In this document: in pieces, positions 1 to 7,679 of the stretch
How positions within the stretch are numbered: the first letter of the stretch is position 1
How the letters are laid out: every line of letters starts with the position of its first letter
Origin: MED-G116 sp038107835
GTDB lineage: Bacteria; Pseudomonadota; Alphaproteobacteria; Puniceispirillales; Puniceispirillaceae
NCBI GenBank assembly: GCA_038107835.1
Contig: JAYNHH010000041.1
Location: 1 to 14,109, forward strand
Direction of reading: 5' to 3'
DNA: 14,109 nucleotides
The notes under the pieces: generated by a model
What the model was told of the DNA's origin: nothing
Databases searched by the model: none
What the model saw: only the letters and a program-made list of their open reading frames with translations
Position numbers and translations under genes: made by a program

Positions 1-1037
1 CCGAACCCACAATCTGAACCGGCAATCAGCCGGTCAGCACCGACGATATTCACAAACCTTTCTAACCGTTGAGCAACCAGTTCGGGATGTTCGACAAAAT
101 TCGTCGTGGTATCAACCACACCCGGCACCAGAATCTTGTCATCAGGTATCTCTGCCCTGCGATCACGAAAAACGGTCCATTCATGGGCGTGGCGCGGGTT
201 CGATGTCTCGAAGAGGATATAGCGCGCCCGTGTCTGCATCAGTGTCGAAAACACCTCGTCCATGTCGATATCACAGACATGCGGTCCTTCATAATTACCC
301 CAGCAGATATGCACCCGCACATGAGCCGGATCAATGTCACGCAACGCGTGATTGAGCGCCTCGACGTGCATATTGGCAATTCTTACAAATTCCTCATCTG
401 AGAGATCTGCAAACAGCATATGCCGGGAAAGTGCCAGATCAGGACAATCGAGTTGAAGATCTATACCAGCGGCAACGATGGTCTCATATTCCGCCTTCAT
501 CACATCGGCCAGCGCTGCCAAATAGGCCTCTCTCGTCTTGTAATGCTGATTTTGCAGGAACAGTGAAATCACCCCCGGAGAAGCCGCGTTCATAAAGGCA
601 CGCTTTGCACCGTTCTTGGCCATACCAGCCTGTAGATTGGCAATATCTGCCTGCAACTCGCCCTGCCCCTTCGAGGTGACTTCACCAGTACACATGGGCC
701 GGGCATATTGCGGTGTGCCTCCGTCATCAGCGAGGCGTTGCAGAAAACCAGGAAATAATTTCAAATCTCCTGGTGCATTGCGTGGGCTGTCACCGGAGAA
801 TCCGGCATAACGATCCTTTACATAGGTCGCATAGGAAATTTTCGAGGTTTCACCATCTGACACAATATCAATGCCAGCCTCAACCTGCCGGCGGACTGTT
901 TCTGCACAGGCTGCTGTCATGCAGGCGTCAAACTCCGCCTGCGAATAGGGTGTCTCATGTTCCCGGGCAAAAATGAAATCCACCACATCCTGCGTACGTG
1001 GCAAGGAGCCAACATGGGTTGTCAGTATTTTTGTCAT
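1..1037 (-). CDS. MetE C-terminal-like zinc methyltransferase (cobalamin-independent methionine synthase II family), 3' end cut by window
   Basis: The reverse strand reads open from the ATG at 1037-1035 to the left edge, giving 345 complete codons with no stop. It begins MTKILTTHVGSLPR, the typical opening of stand-alone proteins related to the C-terminal catalytic half of MetE. Family members use a zinc-bound thiol acceptor for methyl or alkyl transfer. The expected zinc ligand set is visible: His243 and Cys245 (HxC in VHICWGNYEG), Glu277 (LFETSN) and Cys343 (AGSDCGF). The family is usually about 340-380 residues, so only a short tail is missing. The N-terminal MetE half is absent, so folate-dependent methionine synthesis is not assured. 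A Shine-Dalgarno-like GGAAAGGGA lies just upstream of the start. The gene is last in the visible minus-strand series, 69 bases after the NTF2-like gene. Given the neighbours I infer a role in demethylating or dealkylating a catabolic substrate. Alternatives are methionine synthesis from another donor, or an epoxyalkane:CoM transferase-like reaction. Confidence 0.87.
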   Translation of the reverse strand, partial: MTKILTTHVGSLPRTQDVVDFIFAREHETPYSQAEFDACMTAACAETVRRQVEAGIDIVSDGETSKISYATYVKDRYAGFSGDSPRNAPGDLKLFPGFLQRLADDGGTPQYARPMCTGEVTSKGQGELQADIANLQAGMAKNGAKRAFMNAASPGVISLFLQNQHYKTREAYLAALADVMKAEYETIVAAGIDLQLDCPDLALSRHMLFADLSDEEFVRIANMHVEALNHALRDIDPAHVRVHICWGNYEGPHVCDIDMDEVFSTLMQTRARYILFETSNPRHAHEWTVFRDRRAEIPDDKILVPGVVDTTTNFVEHPELVAQRLERFVNIVGADRLIAGSDCGF

Positions 1038-1106
1038 CAAACATATCCCTTTCCAAAGCAATCAATTCAATTGACGGGCCTGCCATAAGGTTCAAGCCAG
1101 CAGACA

Positions 1107-2090
1107 CTAGCCAGTCTGCATCAGGATCTGCTTCCAGATCGCGACCTCATCGTAAAGCGTGAACTCGCGCCTGATCAGCGGGTGTCCATCGACAAGAGCG
1201 CCAAATTCGACATGCGACATGCCCATGATGTAAACCTCAGCGCCCGTTGGTCTGCCAAAACTCCCCCATCCCTCATGTCTGCCATGCAGGCTCCAGCGGA
1301 TGGCAGCGCGCGGTGGCATCATCGGGTCTTCCCGACCAATTTGATGGTCGATGGAAAACTGCGCCGACGGAAAGGCCGAACGCAAACCAATCCAGAAACT
1401 GTCTACCTCGTTCCATCCTCTGGCATAAGTCTGCCCCGGATATTCACCATGGATCGCGCGGTCATACTGCTCTGGGATTACTGCGAGGTCGGCACTCATG
1501 ATCCGGTTCAGGCAATCAGCATAGCGCGCGCCCCACTCATTTTCATTGCCACGGCCCTTGTAGGGACCTTCTTCATAATTGGCCGGCGAAAGGGGCTGGC
1601 TACAGACCTCCGCGCCGCCTTCCTCGGCAATCAACCTGGCAGCCACATCCCGCGCCGTCCAGCCAAGCTGCTTGGCAATGCCGCCATAATCGCGGACAAG
1701 CCATTCATCGGTAATGGTATTTTCAATCGCGTAGCAATCAGCGATGGCGCGAAAATGAACTTTTTTGCCTGTTGGGGTGCCGAACATGCTCTCACCAAGG
1801 TGCGTACCCGTGCAATAGAGCCTGTGGGAACTCAGCATGCCTTCATCTTCGTTTCCTGACCAGATGACATCCTCTCCAAGGAGCTGGCGATCAGGAAACT
1901 CCACCAAGGTGCCCATGGTGCTTGCAATGACTCCAAGGTTGCCACGAGATGACCCCAGCGGCATTCGCAGATGCATGTCCTTACCGTAATATTCGTGCAG
2001 GGTCGCGATGCCGCGATCTTCCCATATCTCTTTGGTGATCCCTATAATGTAATCGGGAAAATCCCTGAATTTGGGATCAAAGCCTTTCAT
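1107..2090 (-). CDS. Two-domain NTF2/SnoaL-like protein (divergent member)
   Basis: A 327-residue protein that appears to be two tandem NTF2-like (SnoaL-like polyketide cyclase superfamily) domains, at about residues 10-150 and 195-325. Domain 1 carries GEDVIWSGNEDEG (72-84), a THxGxxxFGxPTGKxV stretch (96-111) and FRAIADCYAIENTITDEW (113-130), the usual strand pattern of the fold. Domain 2 has FGRPTGAEVYIMGMSHVEF (278-296) before a final helix rich in Trp and Ile. No signal peptide or membrane segment is seen, so it is probably cytoplasmic. The ATG at 2090 lies one base after the LacI-family stop, and its ribosome site (AAAGGAAGA) sits inside the end of that gene, which suggests coupling. 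The WxGPAGIG and NWxxxD signatures shared by the other NTF2-like proteins here are absent, so it belongs to a different branch. Function is unknown. The fold supports isomerase, dehydratase or cyclase chemistry, but also simple ligand binding. Confidence 0.82.
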   Translation of the reverse strand: MKGFDPKFRDFPDYIIGITKEIWEDRGIATLHEYYGKDMHLRMPLGSSRGNLGVIASTMGTLVEFPDRQLLGEDVIWSGNEDEGMLSSHRLYCTGTHLGESMFGTPTGKKVHFRAIADCYAIENTITDEWLVRDYGGIAKQLGWTARDVAARLIAEEGGAEVCSQPLSPANYEEGPYKGRGNENEWGARYADCLNRIMSADLAVIPEQYDRAIHGEYPGQTYARGWNEVDSFWIGLRSAFPSAQFSIDHQIGREDPMMPPRAAIRWSLHGRHEGWGSFGRPTGAEVYIMGMSHVEFGALVDGHPLIRREFTLYDEVAIWKQILMQTG

Positions 2091-2091
2091 G

Positions 2092-3114
2092 TCATCTTCC
2101 TTTCGTTAACCGCGCTGAACCCCGGAGAACCAGTGGTCCATCAATTTTTACCTGGCAGGGTACAGCACCCTGATTTTCAATTTCGCTGAGCAGTATATCG
2201 ACCGTCGCCTTGATCATCTGCTCTGTGTGCTGGCGCACCGTGGTCAAATCATATGAGGGCCAAGCAGCTGCCGGCACATCGTCATAACCAACGATGGACA
2301 CATCATTCGGTATTGCGAGCCCAAGTTCAGCCCGCAATGTGTCCATCACCGCAAACGCCATATGATCATTGGCCACAAACACCGCATCGGGCCGTGATTC
2401 CCTGTCGCCGGAAAACATCTGCCTTGTAGCGCGGCGAGCTTGGTCAAATTCGAAATTACCAACACCGCGCGCAAAAAGCGGCACACCAGCATCCCGCAGA
2501 CCATCACAAAACCCCGCCTCACGGTCTCGCTGGGTTGACGCGCCTTCCCAGCCTGCCATGAAGGCGATGCGTTCATGGCCGCCAGCAATCAGAAATTCCG
2601 CTACCTTGCGCCCGCCGGCATAATTGTCTGAAGTAACCGCAGACATAGCCGAGTCATCCTGCGAGCGGTTGAACATTACGGTTGGGACACCAGCTATGCG
2701 GCATCTGTTCGACAGATCTGATGACAGGGCCACCGACGCGGCAATGATGCCGTCAACCTGATAATCAAGAATCTCATCAAGAACGTCATCAACATTTCCT
2801 GCCGTGCTGGCCGCCAAAAAGACGAGGACATGATAGCCGCGCTCCTGCAGCTCGCTTGACAGTTTCTCCAGTGCCTCGGGATAAAACTGGTTTTGCAAAT
2901 AGGCGACAACAAGACCAATGATCCGGCTCTTGCCAGATACCATGGCACGCGCCAGAGAGTTTGGTCGGTAACCAAGTTCACTGGCCGCTTTGCGCACCTT
3001 TTCAATAGTTCTGGCAGAAGCGGACGCTCCGGGTGTAAACACGCGGCTGACTGCAGACTGCGAAACGCCTGCCCGCTCTGCGACTTGCTGTGAGGTTATC
3101 CGCGCATGAGTCAT
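2092..3114 (-). CDS. LacI-family transcriptional regulator
   Basis: A 340-residue repressor-type regulator. The N-terminal helix-turn-helix is clear (residues about 6-28, core QQVAERAGVSQSAVSRVF), followed by the hinge helix motif GYRPNSLARAM (48-58). The Leu54-Ala-Arg step is the one that inserts into the minor groove at a central CpG of LacI-type operators. Residues from about 62 to the end form the periplasmic-binding-like effector domain (RIIGLVVAYLQNQFYPE; VSIVGYDDVPAAAW near the C-terminus), probably sensing the imported compound or a catabolite. I chose the ATG at 3114 because its ATGA overlaps the stop of the upstream SDR gene. A TTG four codons earlier is possible but less likely. 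Its place inside the catabolic series suggests local and possibly autoregulatory control. The CG-centred palindrome at 11162-11175 is a candidate target, which is inference. Confidence 0.93.
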   Translation of the reverse strand: MTHARITSQQVAERAGVSQSAVSRVFTPGASASARTIEKVRKAASELGYRPNSLARAMVSGKSRIIGLVVAYLQNQFYPEALEKLSSELQERGYHVLVFLAASTAGNVDDVLDEILDYQVDGIIAASVALSSDLSNRCRIAGVPTVMFNRSQDDSAMSAVTSDNYAGGRKVAEFLIAGGHERIAFMAGWEGASTQRDREAGFCDGLRDAGVPLFARGVGNFEFDQARRATRQMFSGDRESRPDAVFVANDHMAFAVMDTLRAELGLAIPNDVSIVGYDDVPAAAWPSYDLTTVRQHTEQMIKATVDILLSEIENQGAVPCQVKIDGPLVLRGSARLTKGR

Positions 3115-3875
3115 TCTGCAGTCCAACCACCGTCGACGACCAGCGCCGTGCCTGTCACCAACGCCGCCGCGTCCGACGCCAGAAATTGAACGGCACCCAT
3201 GATGTCCTCAATTTCACCCACACGTCCCAGTTTGATCTTTTCTTCAATCCAGCGCACCCGGTCAGGGCTTGAAAACGTCTGTTCGGTCAACGGGGTACGA
3301 ATGAATGTCGGGCAGATTGTGTTCACCCTCACGCCATGTTGGCCAAATTCGACTGCCATCGCCTTGGTAAAGCCCTCAACAGCATGTTTTGAGCCACAAT
3401 AGACCGCACGGTCGACGCCACCAACCATGGCCATCTGACTTGAGATCGTGATGATCGACCCGGCGCGGCCATCATCGATCATTGCCTGTGCCGCTGCTTG
3501 CACTGCAAAATAGGCGCCACGGAGATTGACATTCATCACTGCATCAAAATCATCTGGCTTGGTATCGAGTGCCGGTGTGTGCCGGGCGAGACCCGCACTG
3601 TTGACAAAAACATCAAATGGCCGCAGGCGCGCAATCAGAGCAGCAGTGGTATCAACATCCGTGATATCGGCAACAACCCCCTCAGCCGATAGCCCTTTTT
3701 CCTGCATGGCTGTAACCATCTGATCAATCAGATCAGACCGGCGCGCCATGATCACCACATGCGCCCCTGCCTCAGCCAACGCAACCGCACAGCCAAGACC
3801 GATTCCCGAGGAACCGCCGGCGACCATCGCGCGTTTTCCCTCAAGCCGGAAGGATGGGGTTGTTGGCAATTTCAT
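3111..3875 (-). CDS. Short-chain dehydrogenase/reductase (SDR), classical type
   Basis: A 254-residue classical SDR that oxidises or reduces an alcohol/ketone pair with NAD(P). The nucleotide-binding glycine motif is GGSSGIG at 20-26, preceded by Ala rather than the usual Thr. Arg45-Arg46 at the end of the second strand hint at NADP preference. NSAG at 92-95 replaces the usual NNAG. The catalytic residues are Asn117 (NVNLRG), Ser146 (TISSQM), Tyr159 and Lys163 (YCGSK). The C-terminus VTGTALVVDGGWTAE is typical of the family. Length is normal and no signal peptide is seen. The start ATG overlaps the TGA of the upstream NTF2-like gene, and its own TGA overlaps the ATG of the LacI-family gene. 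Beside an HpsN-like dehydrogenase it would be a natural secondary-alcohol dehydrogenase of the same pathway, as HpsO/HpsP are in DHPS use. The substrate cannot be read from the sequence. Confidence 0.95.
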   Translation of the reverse strand: MKLPTTPSFRLEGKRAMVAGGSSGIGLGCAVALAEAGAHVVIMARRSDLIDQMVTAMQEKGLSAEGVVADITDVDTTAALIARLRPFDVFVNSAGLARHTPALDTKPDDFDAVMNVNLRGAYFAVQAAAQAMIDDGRAGSIITISSQMAMVGGVDRAVYCGSKHAVEGFTKAMAVEFGQHGVRVNTICPTFIRTPLTEQTFSSPDRVRWIEEKIKLGRVGEIEDIMGAVQFLASDAAALVTGTALVVDGGWTAE

Positions 3876-4924
3876 TGCACTGCCTCCTCATGGCTCACCG
3901 TCCCCTTGATATGGGCCTTGTTGAATTCCCGCATTCTTGCCAGCACATCAACGCCGATCTGATCATAGAGATGAAGCAGGTCAACCATGACCCAGTTTTC
4001 CCTGATCAATCCGTTTTCTACACGCCAGAAATCCAGACTTCGCAGGCTGATCTCACGATTCACTGGTGGCAGGCCGAGCCAGCCACCATGGCTCAGGGTC
4101 TGGATCATATCCGGCCATCCCGTAACCCCGACATAATCATTGTCGGCAAAGAAATGGTAAGTCACCTCATCCGCCCTGTTGCCACGATCCGGCATCGCAT
4201 TCAAAAAAGGAATTTGATGCCAGTTTCGAAAGCCATCAATGCCCCGTGCCGTGCCGATACCAGCCGGGCCATACCAATTCATTTTGGGGTGCCAGAACCG
4301 TGACAGCTCCATGATTTCAGGACCACCCTCGCCCGGGTGCAAAATCATTTTGGACAACATATCAATAATCAGTTGGCGGCTGTTCTGACTTTGCTCAATA
4401 TTCCGGTCCATTCGCAAAAGGCCATCGCCTGACGCGGGCGCAGGCGCACAAATTTCCCGTCCAAGCGAGGGCACCATCGGCCAGGCGCCAACCTGCATCA
4501 TTACCTCAGGAAGATCCCACACCGACTGGTACTCGGTAACGCGGCCATTATCAAAGCGATAAAACTCGTGAAAGCGCATATGGACCAAATGTCCTGTTGG
4601 CGGGATGTCCAGAAGCGGTGCCATGAAAGTGCCAACAAAATGCCCAGCACAGCCAACCCAATCAGCACCATGATCATCCTCGCCAGCCATGATGAGCCAG
4701 TCACGCCGCTCAACATCAGGCCAGGCAGCTTTCAATGGCGCGAGAGCGTTATCATGAAACTGCGCCGCCCCCTGCATGTCGCCATAAGGATGGCCGAGAT
4801 GGAATACCGCTTCGTCAACCACCACTGTATCAAGCGCATGCCGCAGAGCGACCTCATCCCAATTATATTGGGCGGCCCTGAGCGGCGCCAGCGCAGCGCG
4901 GTTTGTGGCATGACGGTCGGTCAT
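3872..4924 (-). CDS. Two-domain NTF2/SnoaL-like protein
   Basis: A 350-residue protein built of two NTF2-like (SnoaL/ester cyclase type) domains, about 14-148 and 181-333. Domain 1 includes LGHPYGDMQGAAQF (43-56) and a PTGHLVHMRFHEFYRF strand pair (109-124) ending in LPEVMMQVG. Domain 2 includes WYGPAGIGTARGIDGFRNWH (217-236), GWLGLPP (281-287) and the closing signature RENWVMVDLLH (308-318). The plus-strand protein at 11263-12267 shares this architecture and both signatures, and the single-domain protein at 6267-6800 matches domain 2. The three are therefore paralogues. No export signal is seen. The ATG overlaps the TGA of the HpsN-like dehydrogenase and the stop overlaps the SDR ATG, so translation is probably coupled on both sides. 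Conserved His and Asp residues near the cavity (Asp315, His318) could take part in acid-base chemistry, but the reaction is unknown. Confidence 0.87.
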   Translation of the reverse strand: MTDRHATNRAALAPLRAAQYNWDEVALRHALDTVVVDEAVFHLGHPYGDMQGAAQFHDNALAPLKAAWPDVERRDWLIMAGEDDHGADWVGCAGHFVGTFMAPLLDIPPTGHLVHMRFHEFYRFDNGRVTEYQSVWDLPEVMMQVGAWPMVPSLGREICAPAPASGDGLLRMDRNIEQSQNSRQLIIDMLSKMILHPGEGGPEIMELSRFWHPKMNWYGPAGIGTARGIDGFRNWHQIPFLNAMPDRGNRADEVTYHFFADNDYVGVTGWPDMIQTLSHGGWLGLPPVNREISLRSLDFWRVENGLIRENWVMVDLLHLYDQIGVDVLARMREFNKAHIKGTVSHEEAVQ

Positions 4925-6231
4925 TCAGCGGCGTCTCCATAAGCGACATTCCTGCCTCCATAACGGCGCACCCGAACGTTGCATTGCTCGGCATGGCCGA
5001 CGAAACCCTCGAGCATGCACAGGCGCGATCCATATTCGCCAATCATCGCAGCCGCCTCATCGGATGTGATTTTCTGGTAGGAATGTGTCTTCAGGAATTT
5101 GCCGACCCACAGACCGCCCGTATAGCGACCAGCCTTTTTTGTTGGCAAAGTGTGGTTGGTTCCAATCACCTTGTCACCATTGGCTACATTGGTTCGCGGC
5201 CCCAGAAACAAGGCGCCGTAGCTGTGCATTTTCTCTAGGTACCAGTCATCGCGTGCGGTCATCACCTGCACATGCTCATAGGCCATGTCATTTGCGGTGT
5301 GCAACATATCCTCATGGCTGTCACAGACAATGACGTCACCATAATTCTCCCAACTCGCAGCGGCCGTCTCGCTGGTCGGCAGAATTCGCAGAAGTCTGTC
5401 AATCTCAGCCATCGTATCTTTTGCGAGCTGGCGGCTGTTGGTTATCAGGCATGCTGGCGAATTGTAGCCATGCTCAGCTTGACCGAGCAGATCTGTCGCG
5501 CAAAGTTCTGCATCGACAGTATCATCAGCAATGACCATGGTCTCAGTCGGCCCGGCAAACAGATCAATACCAACCCGACCATAAAGCTGGCGCTTGGCTT
5601 CGGCAACAAAGGCGTTACCGGGTCCCACCAGCATATGAACCGGATCAATGCTCTCGGTCCCGATGGCCATGGCACCAACAGCCTGAATGCCGCCAAGCAC
5701 ATAGATTTCATGCGCTCCACCCATGGCCATCGCCGCAACAATGGCAGGATGCGGCTCACCATCAACCGGCGGAGCAGCCGCGATAATCCGAGGCACACCG
5801 GCCACCGATGCGGTCAGAACCGACATATGTGCCGACGCCACCATCGGGAATTTTCCCCCCGGAACGTAGCAGCCGACCGACTGCACGGGTATGTTCTTAT
5901 GACCAAGAATGACGCCAGGCAACGTCTCAACCTCTATATCGGTCATGCTGTCGCGCTGGGCTTCGGCAAAGCGGCGGATCTGGGTCTGGGCAAATTTTAT
6001 GTCGTCCATATCCCGTGTCGAGACCTTGTTCATTGCGGCTTCAATCTCGCTGCCGGTGAGGCGAAAACGTTGTGGCTGATAATTGTCATATCTCTGGGAG
6101 AGTTCGCGCACTGCCACATCACCACGCGCGGCAATATCAGCCAATGTTGTCTCCACAACAGTGCGGACTTTGGCATCATCCTCGGCCTTTTCCGACTCAG
6201 GCTTACTGCGTTTCAGAAATTCAATTCCCAT
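4921..6231 (-). CDS. Histidinol dehydrogenase family enzyme, sulfopropanediol 3-dehydrogenase (HpsN)-like
   Basis: A 436-residue zinc-dependent, NAD-linked dehydrogenase of the HisD fold. HisD enzymes carry out a four-electron oxidation of a primary alcohol, via the aldehyde, to a carboxylate. By alignment with E. coli HisD from memory, the zinc ligands are kept: Gln251 and His254 (GQAEHG), Asp353 (NGDKVIGTNH) and His413 (VGHAEQ). The catalytic Glu319-His320 pair (YEHVQV) is also kept. Stretches such as LGHKNIP (109-115), VGCYVPGGKFPMVASAHMSV (119-138) and TKKAGRYTGGLWVGKFLKT (364-382) look like the HpsN branch, which oxidises (R)-2,3-dihydroxypropane-1-sulfonate to sulfolactate, rather than true HisD. 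No his genes are nearby, which argues against histidine synthesis. A Shine-Dalgarno AAGGA precedes the ATG within a 35-base gap after the one-domain NTF2-like gene. The exact substrate is uncertain, since HpsN-like paralogues sit in many catabolic clusters. Confidence 0.93.
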   Translation of the reverse strand: MGIEFLKRSKPESEKAEDDAKVRTVVETTLADIAARGDVAVRELSQRYDNYQPQRFRLTGSEIEAAMNKVSTRDMDDIKFAQTQIRRFAEAQRDSMTDIEVETLPGVILGHKNIPVQSVGCYVPGGKFPMVASAHMSVLTASVAGVPRIIAAAPPVDGEPHPAIVAAMAMGGAHEIYVLGGIQAVGAMAIGTESIDPVHMLVGPGNAFVAEAKRQLYGRVGIDLFAGPTETMVIADDTVDAELCATDLLGQAEHGYNSPACLITNSRQLAKDTMAEIDRLLRILPTSETAAASWENYGDVIVCDSHEDMLHTANDMAYEHVQVMTARDDWYLEKMHSYGALFLGPRTNVANGDKVIGTNHTLPTKKAGRYTGGLWVGKFLKTHSYQKITSDEAAAMIGEYGSRLCMLEGFVGHAEQCNVRVRRYGGRNVAYGDAAE

Positions 6232-6266
6232 TGCTTACAATCCTTAAAGTTTACTGCGTCCTTGGG

Positions 6267-6800
6267 TCATTTTGTGACTGGTTGTGGTGGAACACGCTCA
6301 CCACGGTCAAAACTTTCCCATCCCTTGCCATCAAAAACATCGACCCCAAGCTGGGCCAACACATGCGGAAAATCGACCATCACCCAATTGTCGGCGATCT
6401 TGCCATCCTCGACTTTCCAAAAATCCATGTAACGGATTTCGATCCGCTTGCCGGTTGCCGCCACACCCATGAATTCACCTGAGTGGGTGGCTTCCTGACG
6501 CCCGAAAGCGGCGGCCCATTCGCCCATATAGAGGCGTGCCTCATCGACACACACCTTATCGGAAAACGCCGCCTGAAAAGGCCGCTGCCAATTGTCCTGG
6601 AATTCTTTTAGGCCAGTCTTGGTTCCACAGCCCGCATTGCCCATCCAGCGAAAGCTCTGAGCAAAGAATTCACCAATATCATCTATGCGATGGTCATTCA
6701 GCCCATCAACCATGCCCTCAATGACCGCACGGGTTTCATCGGTTTTTTCCATATCCGTATCGCGACTTCGAACAGCCTGTTCTGGACGTGAACCTCTCAT
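6267..6800 (-). CDS. Single-domain NTF2/SnoaL-like protein (ester cyclase-like)
   Basis: A 177-residue protein with one NTF2-like domain at about 21-160. It resembles the second domain of the two-domain proteins at 3872-4924 and 11263-12267. Compare WMGNAGCGTKTGLKEFQDNW here (52-71) with WYGPAGIG and its following segment there, and the shared closing DFWKVEDGKIADNWVMVD (126-143) with His146 after it. The start at 6800 gives an ATGA overlap with the MalG-type permease stop and has GGGAG ten bases upstream. A second ATG at 6752 (MEKTDETRAVIEG) lies closer to the domain border and could be the real start, with a weaker ribosome site. No signal peptide is seen. It is placed between transporter and enzyme genes, so it probably works on the imported substrate or an early intermediate. 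The reaction is unknown. Confidence 0.85.
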   Translation of the reverse strand: MRGSRPEQAVRSRDTDMEKTDETRAVIEGMVDGLNDHRIDDIGEFFAQSFRWMGNAGCGTKTGLKEFQDNWQRPFQAAFSDKVCVDEARLYMGEWAAAFGRQEATHSGEFMGVAATGKRIEIRYMDFWKVEDGKIADNWVMVDFPHVLAQLGVDVFDGKGWESFDRGERVPPQPVTK

Positions 6801-7678
6801 CCTTTGACAGCTCCCGCAGTCAAACCGCTGACAATCTGCCGTTGGAAAACCATCACAAGGATAAACAAGGGAACCGTGGCAGATACAACCGAGGCCACGG
6901 CAAACATGATATTGCCCTCGGTGTAGGTCGTTCCGAGAAATGCGGCCACCTGCGGCACCATGGTTCGGTTGTCCTCAGAGAGGAGCATCGCCGTGACAGC
7001 GAAGTCGTTATAAGCAAGAAGGAAGCTGAAAAGCCCTGTGGTAATGACACCAGGCCACATCACTGGAATAATCACATGGCGAAATGCCTGAAACTGCGTG
7101 CAGCCATCAACTTTTGCGCTCTCATCAAGCTCTTTTGGAATGTTCTGGAAAAAGGAATGCAGCATCCACAAAGTGAAGGGTTGGTTTATTGCCACGAGAA
7201 CAATGATAGCCGTCGGTAGGATGCCCCAGACATTCCATTGAAAAAATGGCAGCATATAGCCCGCAACCAGAGTTATTGGAGGCATTGCACGAAAAATCAG
7301 GGCCGCAATCAATAGCCAAAAAGTGTAGCGATAACCTGAGCGCGATAGCGCGTAACCGCCAAGCGTGCCAATCGTCAACGACGTGAGCACAACGAAGAAG
7401 CAGACAATAAATGTGTTGATGACATTGCGCAGGAAGCCCTCCTCGACCCAGGCACCGTGATAGCCAGCGCCAGTGAATGGGCTGCCATGCGTGTCTTCTG
7501 TGCGCCGGCCAGTTATGGCATTTGTCCAGTCGGCTATCGAGAAGAAGTCAAGCTCGACCTTGAACGATCCCCACAACGTCCAGACAAACGGGAAGGCCGC
7601 CATCATCAGCCAGACCACGATAAAGCCGGTCAAGGCTACCCGAAGGCCTTTAGGCAAGCTTTGAGCGCGTGACGCCAT
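6797..7678 (-). CDS. ABC transporter permease, CUT1 family (MalG/UgpE type)
   Basis: A 293-residue inner-membrane permease with about six hydrophobic segments (roughly 16-37, 87-110, 120-143, 152-176, 208-226, 258-278). The cytoplasmic EAA loop that docks on the ATPase is ESAKVDGCTQFQAFRHVIIP (186-205), with the conserved Asp191-Gly192. The C-terminus VSGLTAGAVKG is a hallmark of MalG/UgpE-type subunits of carbohydrate-uptake ABC importers. There is a short polar periplasmic stretch after the first segment (about 41-82). The gene starts one base after the MalF-type permease stop, and its TGA overlaps the ATG of the next NTF2-like gene. It acts with the partner permease (7680-8705), the binding protein (8769-9995) and the ATPase (10073-11125). 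CUT1 systems import sugars, polyols and glycerol phosphates, but the substrate here is not evident. Confidence 0.95.
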   Translation of the reverse strand: MASRAQSLPKGLRVALTGFIVVWLMMAAFPFVWTLWGSFKVELDFFSIADWTNAITGRRTEDTHGSPFTGAGYHGAWVEEGFLRNVINTFIVCFFVVLTSLTIGTLGGYALSRSGYRYTFWLLIAALIFRAMPPITLVAGYMLPFFQWNVWGILPTAIIVLVAINQPFTLWMLHSFFQNIPKELDESAKVDGCTQFQAFRHVIIPVMWPGVITTGLFSFLLAYNDFAVTAMLLSEDNRTMVPQVAAFLGTTYTEGNIMFAVASVVSATVPLFILVMVFQRQIVSGLTAGAVKG

Positions 7679-7679
7679 C

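Noticed and set aside
1077..1098. Possible hairpin in the gap before the MetE-like gene
   Set aside because: Only six pairs including a G-T wobble with a ten-base loop. This is too weak to call.
1182..1859. Open frame of 225 codons on the plus strand antisense to the NTF2-like gene
   Set aside because: No domain, no ribosome site and irregular composition. The opposite strand holds a coherent family protein with a good start.
4921..6231. Histidine biosynthesis hisD
   Set aside because: The family motifs are HisD-like, but no other his genes are present and the neighbours are transport and catabolic genes. The HpsN-type stretches fit better.
5272..6432. Open frame of 386 codons on the plus strand antisense to the HpsN-like gene
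   Set aside because: The minus strand encodes a full-length enzyme with intact zinc and catalytic residues. The plus frame has no recognisable domain, crosses the gene boundary and looks like a codon-bias shadow.
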